Below, in pieces: positions 30,477-38,759 of a stretch of 64,000 nt of DNA; position 1 is the stretch's first letter, and each line of letters starts with the position of its first letter. The notes beneath the pieces are model-generated. The model saw nothing but the letters and a program-made list of their open reading frames with translations. It was not told the origin of the DNA and searched no databases. A program made the position numbers and the translations under genes. This stretch comes from Hydrogenophaga sp. (GTDB lineage: Bacteria > Pseudomonadota > Gammaproteobacteria > Burkholderiales > Burkholderiaceae_C), in the NCBI GenBank assembly GCA_016741995.1, contig JACVCO010000001.1:186001-250000 (forward strand), in the 5' to 3' direction.

Positions 30477-31583
30477 ATGACAAAACGATGGCTCGCCCTG
30501 CTCGCCCTGAGCGTCACCGTGGCCGGCGCGCACGCCCAGTTGCGCATTGGCCAACCCTCCGGCTTCACCGGCTCGGTGGCTGCGGGCGTGAAGGAAAACA
30601 CCGACGGCGCCAAGCTGTATTTCGACGCCATCAACGCCCGCGGCGGTGTGCACGGCCAGCCCATCGAGCTGATTTCGGTCGACGACAAGTTCGACCCCAA
30701 AGTCACGGTGGAGGTCTCGCGCGAGCTGATCACCCAGCGCAAGGTGCTGGCGCTGTTCATGAACCGCGGCACGCCGCACTCGCAGGCGCTGATGCCGCTG
30801 CTGGCCGAGCACAAGGTGCCACTGATCGCGCCCAGCACCGGCGCCATGGTGCTGCACGAACCGGTCAACCCCTGGGTCTTCAACGTGCGCGCCACCTACC
30901 AGCGCGAGGCCGCGCGCGCCATCGAACACCTGGCCAGCATCGGCCAGACCCGCATCGCCGTGCTCGAGACCGACGACACCTTCGGCGCCGATGGCGCGGC
31001 CGGCGCCATGCTGGGCTTCATGAAGGTCAAGCTGGAGCCGGTGCTGCGCCAGAAGACGCCGCGCGACAAACCCGATTTCAGCGCGGTGGCGGCCGAGATC
31101 GCCAAGCTGCAGGCCCACGCGGTGATGGTGATCGCCTCGGCCGGCAACACGGCCAACGCCGTCAAGGCCCTGCGCGCCGCGGGTTCGCGCGCGCAGGTGG
31201 TCACGCTGTCGAACAACGCGTCCGACGGTTTCATCAAACTGCTCGGCGAGCACGCGCGCGGCGTGATCGTGACGCAGGTCTTCCCCAACGAGCGCTCGGT
31301 GAGCTACGGGCTGATCAAGGAAGCGCAGGACCTGGCCAAGGCCAAGGGCCTGGACGGCGTGTCGCCCGCCATGATGGAAGGCTTCGCCGGCGCCAAGGTG
31401 GTGGTGGAGGGCTTGCGCCGCGCCGGCCCCAACCCCACGCCGCAGCGCCTGCGCGACGCGCTGGAGGGCATGACGCGATACGACCTGGGCGGGTTGACGG
31501 TGAGCTACAGCGCCACCAACCACACCGGCCTGGACTTCGCCGACCTCTCGATCATCGACGCCAACGGCCGCTTTCGCCGCTGA
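30477..31583 (+). CDS. ABC transporter periplasmic binding protein, branched-chain amino acid type
   Basis: This 368-residue LivK-type (type I periplasmic fold) binding protein has a signal peptide (MTKRWLALLALSVTVAGAHA). The two-lobed binding domain contains GQPSGFTGSVAAGVKENTDGAKLYFDAIN, GQPIELISVDDKFDPKVTVE and AVLETDDTFGADGAAG. The ligand may be an amino acid, amide, urea or aromatic acid. No permease or ATPase gene is adjacent: the following gene is a convergent uspA. It may serve an LIV-type transporter encoded elsewhere. AAGGAG lies 9 bases before the ATG. It is divergent from uvrA. Confidence 0.88.
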   Translation: MTKRWLALLALSVTVAGAHAQLRIGQPSGFTGSVAAGVKENTDGAKLYFDAINARGGVHGQPIELISVDDKFDPKVTVEVSRELITQRKVLALFMNRGTPHSQALMPLLAEHKVPLIAPSTGAMVLHEPVNPWVFNVRATYQREAARAIEHLASIGQTRIAVLETDDTFGADGAAGAMLGFMKVKLEPVLRQKTPRDKPDFSAVAAEIAKLQAHAVMVIASAGNTANAVKALRAAGSRAQVVTLSNNASDGFIKLLGEHARGVIVTQVFPNERSVSYGLIKEAQDLAKAKGLDGVSPAMMEGFAGAKVVVEGLRRAGPNPTPQRLRDALEGMTRYDLGGLTVSYSATNHTGLDFADLSIIDANGRFRR

Positions 31584-31589
31584 TCCCCG

Positions 31590-31608
31590 CCGCGCCCGCC
31601 GGGCGCGG
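31590..31608. terminator. GC-rich hairpin between convergent binding-protein and uspA genes
   Basis: A near-perfect stem CCGCGCCCG / CGGGCGCGG with a one-base centre lies 7 bases after the binding-protein stop and 5 bases from the uspA stop. It has no T tract. It may act as a weak bidirectional terminator or a 3'-end stabiliser. Confidence 0.4.
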
Positions 31609-31612
31609 GCCG

Positions 31613-32050
31613 TCAGCCCTTGATGATGAGCACCGGCAGCTCGGCGTGCGTGAGCACCTTTTGCGCCACGCTGCCGAGGATCAGGGCCTTCACGCCCTGG
31701 CGGCCGTGCGAGCCCATGACCACCAGATCGCAGCCCTCGGCCTTGGCGGTCTCCAGAATGCCTTCCCACACCAGGTTGCGCTCGATCGTGTCGCCGGCGA
31801 AGGGCACCTGCTGCGCGCGGCAGGCCTCGCCCACCTTGTCCAGTGCCGCACCGGCCACGCGCTTCGCGTCGCTCAGGTAACTCTGCAGACCCACGGCCGA
31901 CGCGTCGCCGATGCCGATGTAGGGGAACGGGTCGATGACGTAGACACCGACGACCTGCCCACCCGAGGCCTTGGCCATCTCGGCGGCCACGGCCGCGGCC
32001 TTGGCGCCGACGTCGGAGCCATCGGTGGGAACGAGAATTTTCTTGAACAT
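31613..32050 (-). CDS. Universal stress protein, UspA family
   Basis: This 145-residue protein has the Usp fold: MFKKILVPTDGSDVGAKA at the start and the ATP-binding motif MGSHGRQGVKALILGSVAQKVL near the end (G-x2-G-x9-G-S pattern), so it is an ATP-binding Usp. Such proteins support survival under oxygen limitation, starvation and envelope stress. ATG 32050 was chosen over 32086 because it fits the family N-terminus. An FNR-type palindrome lies upstream. It is downstream of, and separated by 89 bases from, the formate dehydrogenase gene fdsA on the same strand. Confidence 0.92.
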   Translation of the reverse strand: MFKKILVPTDGSDVGAKAAAVAAEMAKASGGQVVGVYVIDPFPYIGIGDASAVGLQSYLSDAKRVAGAALDKVGEACRAQQVPFAGDTIERNLVWEGILETAKAEGCDLVVMGSHGRQGVKALILGSVAQKVLTHAELPVLIIKG

Positions 32051-32084
32051 GCGGGTCTCCTTGTCGCGGGCTGGATGAAGGCCC

Positions 32085-32127
32085 ATTCTGGGCCTGGCGA
32101 CACGACCCGCGGCTTGACGCTGGTCAA
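32085..32127 (-). promoter_or_regulatory. FNR/CRP-type box with -10 element before uspA
   Basis: TTGAC-N4-GTCAA, a perfect palindromic pair of FNR-like half-sites, lies at 32127-32114. A -10-like CAGAAT follows at 32090-32085. A start point near 32078 would put the box centre about 42 bases upstream, the class II activation position of FNR/ANR/DNR regulators. This suggests induction of uspA at low oxygen. Confidence 0.6.
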
Positions 32128-32139
32128 GAAAACACGGCG

Positions 32140-34968
32140 TCAGGCCATGGCGGGCCGCACGTCCACCGCACAGTACTTCAGTTCGGCGATCTTGCCCACC
32201 GGGTCCAGGGCCGGGTTGGTGAGCAGGTTGGCCGCGGCCTCGGCGTAGGCGAAGGGAATGAACGCGGTGTCGGTGGGCAGGGCGTCGTCGAGCCGCACCG
32301 GCAGCGTGATGGCCCCGCGGCGCGAGGCCACGCGCGCCGGCGCGCCCGGCCCCAGGTGCAAACGCGCCGCGGTGCGCGGGTTCAGGCTCACCACCGGGCC
32401 GGGCTCGATCGCGTCGAGCACGGGGCTGCGCCGCGTCATGCTGCCGGTGTGCCAGTGTTCGAGTTGGCGGCCGGTGATGAGCACCAGCGGGTACATCGCA
32501 TCGGGCGTTTCGGCGGGCGCGGTGAGCGCGGCGGGCACCAGGCGCGCGCGGCCGTCGGGCGTGGGGAAGCGCTCGGTGAACACCACCGCCTGACCGGGGT
32601 CGGCGTCGTCAGCCACCGGGTAGGTGACAGCGCCTTCGCGCCAGAGCCGCGGCCAGCCCAGGCCCGCGATGCTGGGCATGAGCGCGCGCATCTCCTCGTA
32701 CACCGCGCCGATGCCGTGCGCGTTCTCCGCGCTGCCGCTGCCGTCGGGCGCCACGCCGTAGCGCCAGCCCAGGCCCAGGCGCAGCGCGAGCTGTTCGGTG
32801 ATCCACGCATCGGCGCGCGCATCACCCGGCGACCCCACGGCCTTGCGGCCGAGCTGCACGCAGCGGTCGGTGTTGGTGACGCTGCCGGTCTTCTCGGGCC
32901 AGGCGGTGGCGGGCAGCACCACGTCGGCGAGCGTGGCGGTTTCAGTAAGGAAGATGTCGATCACCACCAGGTGCTGCAGGCCCGCAAGCGCTTCGCGCGC
33001 GTGGTTCGCGTCGGGGTCGCTCATCGCGGGGTTCTCGCCCTGGATCAGCATGGCCGTGATCTCGCCGCGGTGCGCGGCGTCGACGATCTCGACCACGGTG
33101 AGGCCGGGCTCGCTGCCCAGCGTGCCGGGGGCCAGGCCCCACAGCGCCTCGGCCTTGTGGCGGGCCGCGGCTTCGCCCACGCGCGCGTAGTCGGGCAGCA
33201 CCATGGGGATCAGGCCCGCGTCGCTGGCGCCCTGCACGTTGTTCTGGCCACGCAGCGGGTGCAGCCCGGTGCCGGGGCGGCCGATCTGGCCGGTGATCAG
33301 CGCGAGCGCGATCAGGCAGCGCGCGTTGTCGGTGCCGTGCGTGTGCTGGCTGATGCCCATGCCCCACAGGATCATGGCGTTCTTCGCCGTGGCGTAGGCG
33401 CGCGCCACCTCGCGGATCGTGGCCGCGTCGATGCCGCAGACCGGCGCCATGGCCTCGGGCGAGAAGCCGGCCACGTGCGCGCGGATCAGCTCGAAATCGC
33501 GCGTGTGTTCGGCGATGTAGGCCGGGTCGGTGAGGTCTTCGCTCACGATCACGTGCAGCATGGCGTTGAGCAGCGCGACGTCGCTGCCGGGCGTGAAGCC
33601 CAGGTGTTTCCACGCGTGGCGCGCGAGCTCGGTGCGCCGCGGGTCGGCCAGCACCAGGCGCGTGCCGCGCTCGCGAATCGCGTTCTTGATCCAGGTCGCG
33701 CCCACCGGGTGGTTCTGCGCCGGGTTGGCGCCGATGAGCAGCACGAAGTCGGCGTGCGCCACGTCGCGCAACGGGTTGGTCACCACGGCCGAGCCCAGGC
33801 CTTCCATCAGCGCGGCCACGCTGGAGGCGTGGCACAGCCGGGTGCAGTGGTCCACGTTGTGGGTGCCGAAGGCGCTGCGGATCAGCTTCTGGAACAGGTA
33901 GGCCTCTTCGTTCGTGCCCTTGGCCGAACCGAAGCCCGCCACCGGGCTCGCGCGGCCGCGCGCGGCGCTGGCCTGCAACGCACGCCGCAAGCCGGCGGCC
34001 GCGGCGTCGAGCGCTTCGTCCCAGCTGGCTTCGCGGTACTGGGCGCGCACCTCGTCGGGCGTGAGGCGCCGGCCCACCGCCAGCGGGTCTTTCGCCACGC
34101 CGTCGCGGCGGATCAGCGGGCGGGTCAGGCGTTCGGGGCTGTGCGCGTAGTCGAAGCCGAAACGCCCCTTCACGCACAGGCGGCCTTCATTGGCAGGGCC
34201 GGCGATGCCCTCGACGTGCGCAATGCGGTCGTTGGCGTCGACGTGGTAGCGCAGCTGGCAGCCCACGCCGCAGAAAGGGCAGACCGAGTCGATCTGCTTG
34301 AACGAGGGCTTGGCGAACGCGCCGTTGGCGGGCGCGATGGCGCCCGTGGGGCAGGCCTGCACGCACTCGCCGCAAGCCACGCAGGTGCTGGCGCCCATGG
34401 GGTCGTTCTGGTCGAACACGATCTGCGCGTGGCCACCGCGGAAGGCCAGGCCGAGCACGTCGTTGCCCTGCGTTTCGCGGCAGGCGCGGATGCAGCGCGT
34501 GCACTGGATGCAGGCGTCGCGGTTGACGGTCATCGCGGGGTGCGAGGCGTCGGTGCCCACCGCCTCGCGCGGCGCGAAGTGCCCGGCGCGCGCGCCGCCT
34601 TCGCGCGCCCAGTGCGCGAGCTCGCTGTCGTGTTTGAGTGCGGCGGAGCCGGGCGCGTCGGCCAGCAGCAGCTCCAACACGGTGCGGCGCGCGTTCGCGG
34701 CGCGCGGCGTGTCGGTCTTCACCACCATGCCGGCGCTGGGCGTGCGGCAGCACGAGGGTGCGAGCACGCGCTCGCCCTCAATCTCGACCACGCACGCGCG
34801 GCAGTTGCCCGCGGGGCGCAGGCCCTCGCTCGCGCACAGGCGCGGCAGCAACACGCCCGCGCGCTCCGCCGCGTGCAGCAGCGTCTCGCCGGGTGCGGCC
34901 TCCACCGCGCGGCCGTCGAGCGTGAAGGGAACGGGCGCGGCGTCGTGCGGCAGGTCGTTGTTGTTCAT
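32140..34968 (-). CDS. fdsA: NAD-dependent formate dehydrogenase, molybdenum subunit FdsA
   Basis: This 942-residue catalytic subunit oxidises formate to CO2. The domain order is as follows. A 2Fe-2S domain carries C45, C56, C59 and C73/74. Two 4Fe-4S ferredoxin motifs are CIQCTRCIRAC near 153-163 and CVACGECVQACPTG near 196-209. A proximal 4Fe-4S motif is CPFCGVGC (230-237). The Mo-bis-PGD domain has active-site ligand Cys379 in HCTRLCHASS, so it is a Cys and not a Sec enzyme. The start ATG overlaps the FdsGB stop. Neither an FdsC/FdhD sulfurtransferase chaperone nor FdsD follows it in this window, although C. necator-type operons have both. Confidence 0.95.
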   Translation of the reverse strand: MNNNDLPHDAAPVPFTLDGRAVEAAPGETLLHAAERAGVLLPRLCASEGLRPAGNCRACVVEIEGERVLAPSCCRTPSAGMVVKTDTPRAANARRTVLELLLADAPGSAALKHDSELAHWAREGGARAGHFAPREAVGTDASHPAMTVNRDACIQCTRCIRACRETQGNDVLGLAFRGGHAQIVFDQNDPMGASTCVACGECVQACPTGAIAPANGAFAKPSFKQIDSVCPFCGVGCQLRYHVDANDRIAHVEGIAGPANEGRLCVKGRFGFDYAHSPERLTRPLIRRDGVAKDPLAVGRRLTPDEVRAQYREASWDEALDAAAAGLRRALQASAARGRASPVAGFGSAKGTNEEAYLFQKLIRSAFGTHNVDHCTRLCHASSVAALMEGLGSAVVTNPLRDVAHADFVLLIGANPAQNHPVGATWIKNAIRERGTRLVLADPRRTELARHAWKHLGFTPGSDVALLNAMLHVIVSEDLTDPAYIAEHTRDFELIRAHVAGFSPEAMAPVCGIDAATIREVARAYATAKNAMILWGMGISQHTHGTDNARCLIALALITGQIGRPGTGLHPLRGQNNVQGASDAGLIPMVLPDYARVGEAAARHKAEALWGLAPGTLGSEPGLTVVEIVDAAHRGEITAMLIQGENPAMSDPDANHAREALAGLQHLVVIDIFLTETATLADVVLPATAWPEKTGSVTNTDRCVQLGRKAVGSPGDARADAWITEQLALRLGLGWRYGVAPDGSGSAENAHGIGAVYEEMRALMPSIAGLGWPRLWREGAVTYPVADDADPGQAVVFTERFPTPDGRARLVPAALTAPAETPDAMYPLVLITGRQLEHWHTGSMTRRSPVLDAIEPGPVVSLNPRTAARLHLGPGAPARVASRRGAITLPVRLDDALPTDTAFIPFAYAEAAANLLTNPALDPVGKIAELKYCAVDVRPAMA

Positions 34969-36689
34969 CGGCCCACCTCGCGCGGGAAGAAACGCAGCAC
35001 GCTGTCCACCGGGTTGGGCGCGGCCTGGCCCAGGCCGCAGATGCTGGCCTCGCGCATCACGGCCGAGAGCTCGCCCATGCGGTCGGCGTCCCATTGCGGC
35101 GCCTGCATCAGGCGCGTGAGCTGCCCGGTGCCCGCGCGGCAGGGCGTGCACTGGCCGCACGATTCGTGTTCGAAGAACCGCATGAGGTTGAGCGCGGCCT
35201 CACGCGCGGTGTCGTGCTGGCCCAGCACCACCACCGCCATCGAGCCCACGAAGGCGCCGTGCTCGGCGAGTGTGTCGAAGTCCAGCGGCACGTCGGCCAG
35301 CGACGCGGGCAGGATGCCGCCCGACGCACCACCGGGCAGGTAGGCGTGCAGCGTGTGGCCCTCGGCCATGCCGCCCGCGAATTCGTCGATGAGTTCGCGC
35401 AGCGTGATGCCCGCGGGCGCCAGGTGCACGCCCGGCGTCTGCACCCGGCCCGACACGGAGAAGCGACGCAGGCCATGGCGGCCACGCCGGCCCTGGGCGG
35501 CCCAGGCGGCGCCGCCATGCGCCAGCAGCGCCGGCACCCACCACAGGGTTTCGAGGTTGTGCGCCAGCGTGGGCCGACCGAACACGCCGTGGTGCGCCAC
35601 GATGGGTGGCTTCAGGCGCGGCAGGCCGCGCTTGCCCTCGATCGATTCGATCAGCGCGGATTCTTCGCCGCAGATGTAGGCGCCCGCGCCGCGACGCAGC
35701 TCGATGCGCGGCGGGGTGTAGTGCGGGAAGCGTTCGGCCAGGTCGCGCAGGCGCGGTTGCAACGCATCGATCTCGCGCGCCAGCAGCGCGCGCGCGTCGT
35801 GGTATTCGTCGCGCAGGTAGAGCCACACGTGGCTCAGGCCCACCACCGCGGCCGCGATCAGCACGCCTTCGAGCACCTGCGGCGCGCCGGTGGCGAGCAC
35901 CTGCCAGTCCTTGAAGGTGCCGACCTCGCCCTCGTCGATGTTGACGACACCGTGGCGCACGCCGGGCTGGGCGCGCACCGTTTCCCACTTGCGCCAGGCC
36001 GGGAAGCCCGCGCCACCCAGGCCGCGCAGGTTGGCGGCCTTGAGTTCGGCGATCACCGCGTCGGGGGTGAGCCCGCCCGCGAGCAGGCGTTGCAGTTGTT
36101 CGAGCCCGTTGGGCGCCGGCGCTGGCAGCGCGCGCGGCCCGGTGTCGCCGCGCGCGATCACCTGTTCGATGGCCTCGGTGCTGGCCCGGGGCAACTGGTG
36201 CTGCCCGACGCAGGCCGCAGGCGCCTGGTGGCACTGGCCGATGCAGGGCGCGGCGTCGACCGCGACGCCAGCGCGGCCCGCGAGCGCGGCCTGCGTGCTC
36301 GCCAGCAGGTCGTCGCCCCCCGCCATGGCGCAGGCCAGGCTGGTGCAGACGCGCACGGTGGTGGTGGCCACTTGCGCGTCGTCGTCGACAAGGCGGAAGT
36401 GGTGGTAGAAGCTCGCGACCTCGTAGACCTCGACCTGGCTCAGGCGCAGGCGTTCGGCCAGCGCGGCGAGCTGGCCCTGGCGCAGCGCGCCCTCGGCGTC
36501 GTTCAGGCGGTGCAGGTGCTCGATCAGCAGGTCGGCGCGCGGTTCGAGGCCGGCGCACAGCGCGGCCACGCGCTCGCGTGCGGCGGGTGGCACCTGGCGG
36601 CCCTTGGGGGTGCGGCGTGCCACCCCGCGCGCCTGCCGTTCGAGCGGGCGAATGGGAATGACCACCGGCGATTCGTGGGGGGTGTTCAT
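34965..36689 (-). CDS. Fused formate dehydrogenase diaphorase subunits FdsG-FdsB (NuoE-NuoF type)
   Basis: This 574-residue protein fuses a NuoE/FdsG-like thioredoxin-fold domain (about 30-165) to a NuoF/FdsB-like flavoprotein (about 190-574). The FdsG-like 2Fe-2S ligands are C115, C120, C149 and C153 (VCTSLAC, PCIGQC). The FdsB part has FMN loop GLGGAGFPAWRKW, NADH loop GAYICGEESALIES and 4Fe-4S ligands ESCGQCTPC, with a later Cys in SICGLGQ. It passes electrons from FdsA to NAD+. In Cupriavidus and Rhodobacter FdsG and FdsB are separate. ATG 36689 starts the only family-like N-terminus. Confidence 0.92.
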   Translation of the reverse strand: MNTPHESPVVIPIRPLERQARGVARRTPKGRQVPPAARERVAALCAGLEPRADLLIEHLHRLNDAEGALRQGQLAALAERLRLSQVEVYEVASFYHHFRLVDDDAQVATTTVRVCTSLACAMAGGDDLLASTQAALAGRAGVAVDAAPCIGQCHQAPAACVGQHQLPRASTEAIEQVIARGDTGPRALPAPAPNGLEQLQRLLAGGLTPDAVIAELKAANLRGLGGAGFPAWRKWETVRAQPGVRHGVVNIDEGEVGTFKDWQVLATGAPQVLEGVLIAAAVVGLSHVWLYLRDEYHDARALLAREIDALQPRLRDLAERFPHYTPPRIELRRGAGAYICGEESALIESIEGKRGLPRLKPPIVAHHGVFGRPTLAHNLETLWWVPALLAHGGAAWAAQGRRGRHGLRRFSVSGRVQTPGVHLAPAGITLRELIDEFAGGMAEGHTLHAYLPGGASGGILPASLADVPLDFDTLAEHGAFVGSMAVVVLGQHDTAREAALNLMRFFEHESCGQCTPCRAGTGQLTRLMQAPQWDADRMGELSAVMREASICGLGQAAPNPVDSVLRFFPREVGR

Positions 36690-36768
36690 CGTGGGTCCGG
36701 ATCGGCGGGTGACGGTAGCACCATGCACGGCGCTTAATATGTTTGCCTTTGCACATAGCCCCCAAGCC

Positions 36769-37863
36769 ATGGCCACCCGACCCAACGCCGACGCCCTGCG
36801 CGTGAGCCTGCAGCCGCACTGGCGCGTGGGCCGCAGCGAGGCCGACACGCTCGACGCCACCGCGCTGCTCGATTTGCTGGCCACGGTGCAGGGCACGGGC
36901 AGCATTGCGCAGGCCGGGCGCGAACTGGGTTTCTCGTACCGCCACGCCTGGGGCCTGCTGCAACAGGCCGAGGCCCTGTTCGGCGAACCGCTGCTGATGC
37001 GCGGGCGCGGCCGTGGCTCCGCGCTCACCGAGCTGGGCGAGAAGCTGGTGTGGGCCGACGCGCGCATCGGCGCGCGGCTGCAGCCCTTGCTGGAATCGCT
37101 GGCGTCGGAACTGGAGGGCGAACTGGGGCGCGTACAGCGCCGCGCACGCACCGTGCCGCGCCTGCACGCCAGCCACGGCTTCGCGGTGGCCGCGCTGCGC
37201 GAGCAACTCGCGGCCCGCCAGGTGGCGGTGGAACTGCGCTACCGCAACAGCCTGGAGGCCGTGGCCGCGCTCGCGCACGGCGAGTGCGAGCTGGCGGGCT
37301 TTCACGTGCCCCTGGGCGATTTCGAGACCGCGGCCGCGCAGCGCTACCTGGCGTGGCTGCGGCCCGATCAACACCGGCTGGTGCATCTGGCGGTGCGCAC
37401 GCAGGGCCTGTTCGTGGCGCCGGGCAACCCGCTCGGCATCCATGGCCTGCAAGACCTCACGCGCGCCGGCCTGCGCTTCGTGAACCGGCCCGAGGGCTCG
37501 GGCACGCGCGTGCTCACCGAACTGCTGCTGCAGCGCCAGAGCATCGCGCCGCGCGCGGTGAGCGGCTGGGACAACACCGAGCTCACCCACGCCGCCGTGG
37601 CGGCCTACGTGGCCAGCGGCATGGCCGATGTCGGCATCGGCGTGCAGACCGCGGCGCAGCGCTTCGGCCTGCACTTCGTTCCGCTGCTGCGCGAGCGCTA
37701 CTTCTTCGCCGTGCCGACGGGCGCGCTGGCGAGCGAGACGCTGCGCCCGGTGCTCGGCGTGTTGCGATCGCCCGCCTTCCGCTCGCGCGTGGCGGGGCTC
37801 AAGGGTTACGAGGCCGCGCAGACCGGGCAGGTGCTCACGCTGGCCGAGGCCTTCGGAGCTTGA
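36769..37863 (+). CDS. ModE/LysR-like regulator with periplasmic-binding-protein domain
   Basis: This 364-residue regulator has an N-terminal winged helix of the ModE/LysR type (LLDLLATVQGTGSIAQAGRELGFSYRHAWGLLQQAEALFGEPLLMRGRGRGSALTELG, described here by its ends). A PBP-like ligand domain (about 115-340) resembles molybdate/tungstate-binding proteins, with RLHASHGFAVAALREQL and NRPEGSGTRVLTELLL. It is divergent from the formate dehydrogenase genes, so it likely controls them in response to an oxyanion such as molybdate, or to formate. ATG 36769 was preferred; ATG 36739 is an alternative. Confidence 0.85.
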   Translation: MATRPNADALRVSLQPHWRVGRSEADTLDATALLDLLATVQGTGSIAQAGRELGFSYRHAWGLLQQAEALFGEPLLMRGRGRGSALTELGEKLVWADARIGARLQPLLESLASELEGELGRVQRRARTVPRLHASHGFAVAALREQLAARQVAVELRYRNSLEAVAALAHGECELAGFHVPLGDFETAAAQRYLAWLRPDQHRLVHLAVRTQGLFVAPGNPLGIHGLQDLTRAGLRFVNRPEGSGTRVLTELLLQRQSIAPRAVSGWDNTELTHAAVAAYVASGMADVGIGVQTAAQRFGLHFVPLLRERYFFAVPTGALASETLRPVLGVLRSPAFRSRVAGLKGYEAAQTGQVLTLAEAFGA

Positions 37864-37869
37864 AGCGAC

Positions 37870-38541
37870 TCAGCGCCGCTGCACACCCACCGCCGTGTTC
37901 GCGGCGCGCTCCCAGGCGCCGCCCTCGAACCAGGTGTCGCCGGCCAGCCAGGCCTTGAGCATGGGCAGCGCGTCGAAGCCCCAGAACACGCGGTCTTCGA
38001 CCAGCACCGCGGGCACGCCGAACAGGCCGAGCGCGAGCGCTTCGTCGGTGTTGGCGCGCAGGCGCTGCTTCACGGTCTCGCTGTCGGGCGCCACCCAGGG
38101 CCGGCCGCGCTGGGCCATGTGGTCCTGCAGGCGGGCCTGCAGGTCGGCGATGCGCGCCGGGTCGGCCGCGTCGGCACCGCCGTGCCACACGTGCTGGAGC
38201 AGCAGTTCGGTGACGTAGCGGTTGGTGTCACCCGGCGCGTCGTCGGTGGCGGTGGCCAGGCCCAGGCGCAACAGCGGCAGCGGGTTGAATGGGTGGGTGG
38301 CGGGCAGATCGAGCCGAATGCCGTGGGCGTGCGCGAGCCATTGCACCTGGCGGTAGGTCCAGTCGCGCTTGGCGGGGATCTCGGCCGGGCCGAGTTGGCC
38401 GTGCGCCTTGAGCAGCGCGGCGAACAGCACGGGCCGGTAGCTCACGGCCACGCTGTGGCCGATCAGCGCCTGGGGCAGCGCCGCGAACGCGAGGTGCGCG
38501 TAGGGCGAGATCGGGTCGTAGAAGAAGCGGATGTCCTTCAT
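37870..38541 (-). CDS. DsbA/GST-kappa-type isomerase (2-hydroxychromene-2-carboxylate isomerase family)
   Basis: This 223-residue thioredoxin-fold protein begins MKDIRFFYDPISPYAHLAF, the HCCA isomerase signature in which the Ser after P binds glutathione. The family end LGLFGVPAVLVEDRVFWGFDALPML is present. Classic members isomerise 2-hydroxychromene-2-carboxylate in naphthalene degradation, but most homologues have unknown substrates. No naphthalene gene is nearby. It overlaps the DUF1289 gene (ATGA) and follows YbaK, so the trio is one operon. Confidence 0.85.
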   Translation of the reverse strand: MKDIRFFYDPISPYAHLAFAALPQALIGHSVAVSYRPVLFAALLKAHGQLGPAEIPAKRDWTYRQVQWLAHAHGIRLDLPATHPFNPLPLLRLGLATATDDAPGDTNRYVTELLLQHVWHGGADAADPARIADLQARLQDHMAQRGRPWVAPDSETVKQRLRANTDEALALGLFGVPAVLVEDRVFWGFDALPMLKAWLAGDTWFEGGAWERAANTAVGVQRR

Positions 38542-38759
38542 GCCGGCACCTCGCGCGTGGCCAGCAGGGCCCACACGGCCAGCTTGTCGGCGTCGTCCAT
38601 GCGGCTCCAGGCGCCGATCTCTTCCAGCGTGCGCAGGCAGCCCACGCACAGGTTGCTGCGTTCGTCGAGCCGGCACACGCTCACGCAGGGCGAGGGCACG
38701 GCCACGCCGGGCTGGCGCATGCGCGCGCGCTTGAGGTTGGGGCGTTCGGGAACGGTCAT
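38538..38759 (-). CDS. DUF1289 small cysteine protein
   Basis: This 73-residue protein has the DUF1289 core SPCVSVCRLDERSNLCVGCLRTLEEIGAWSRM, with four cysteines in C-x3-C...C-x2-C spacing, suggesting a zinc or Fe-S site. The function is unknown. It is tightly embedded between the YbaK gene and the isomerase gene with four-base overlaps on both sides. Confidence 0.85.
   Translation of the reverse strand: MTVPERPNLKRARMRQPGVAVPSPCVSVCRLDERSNLCVGCLRTLEEIGAWSRMDDADKLAVWALLATREVPA

Noticed and set aside
37870-38541. Naphthalene degradation enzyme
   Set aside because: The fold matches HCCA isomerase, but no other naphthalene gene is present and the family is broad. Only the family name is used.
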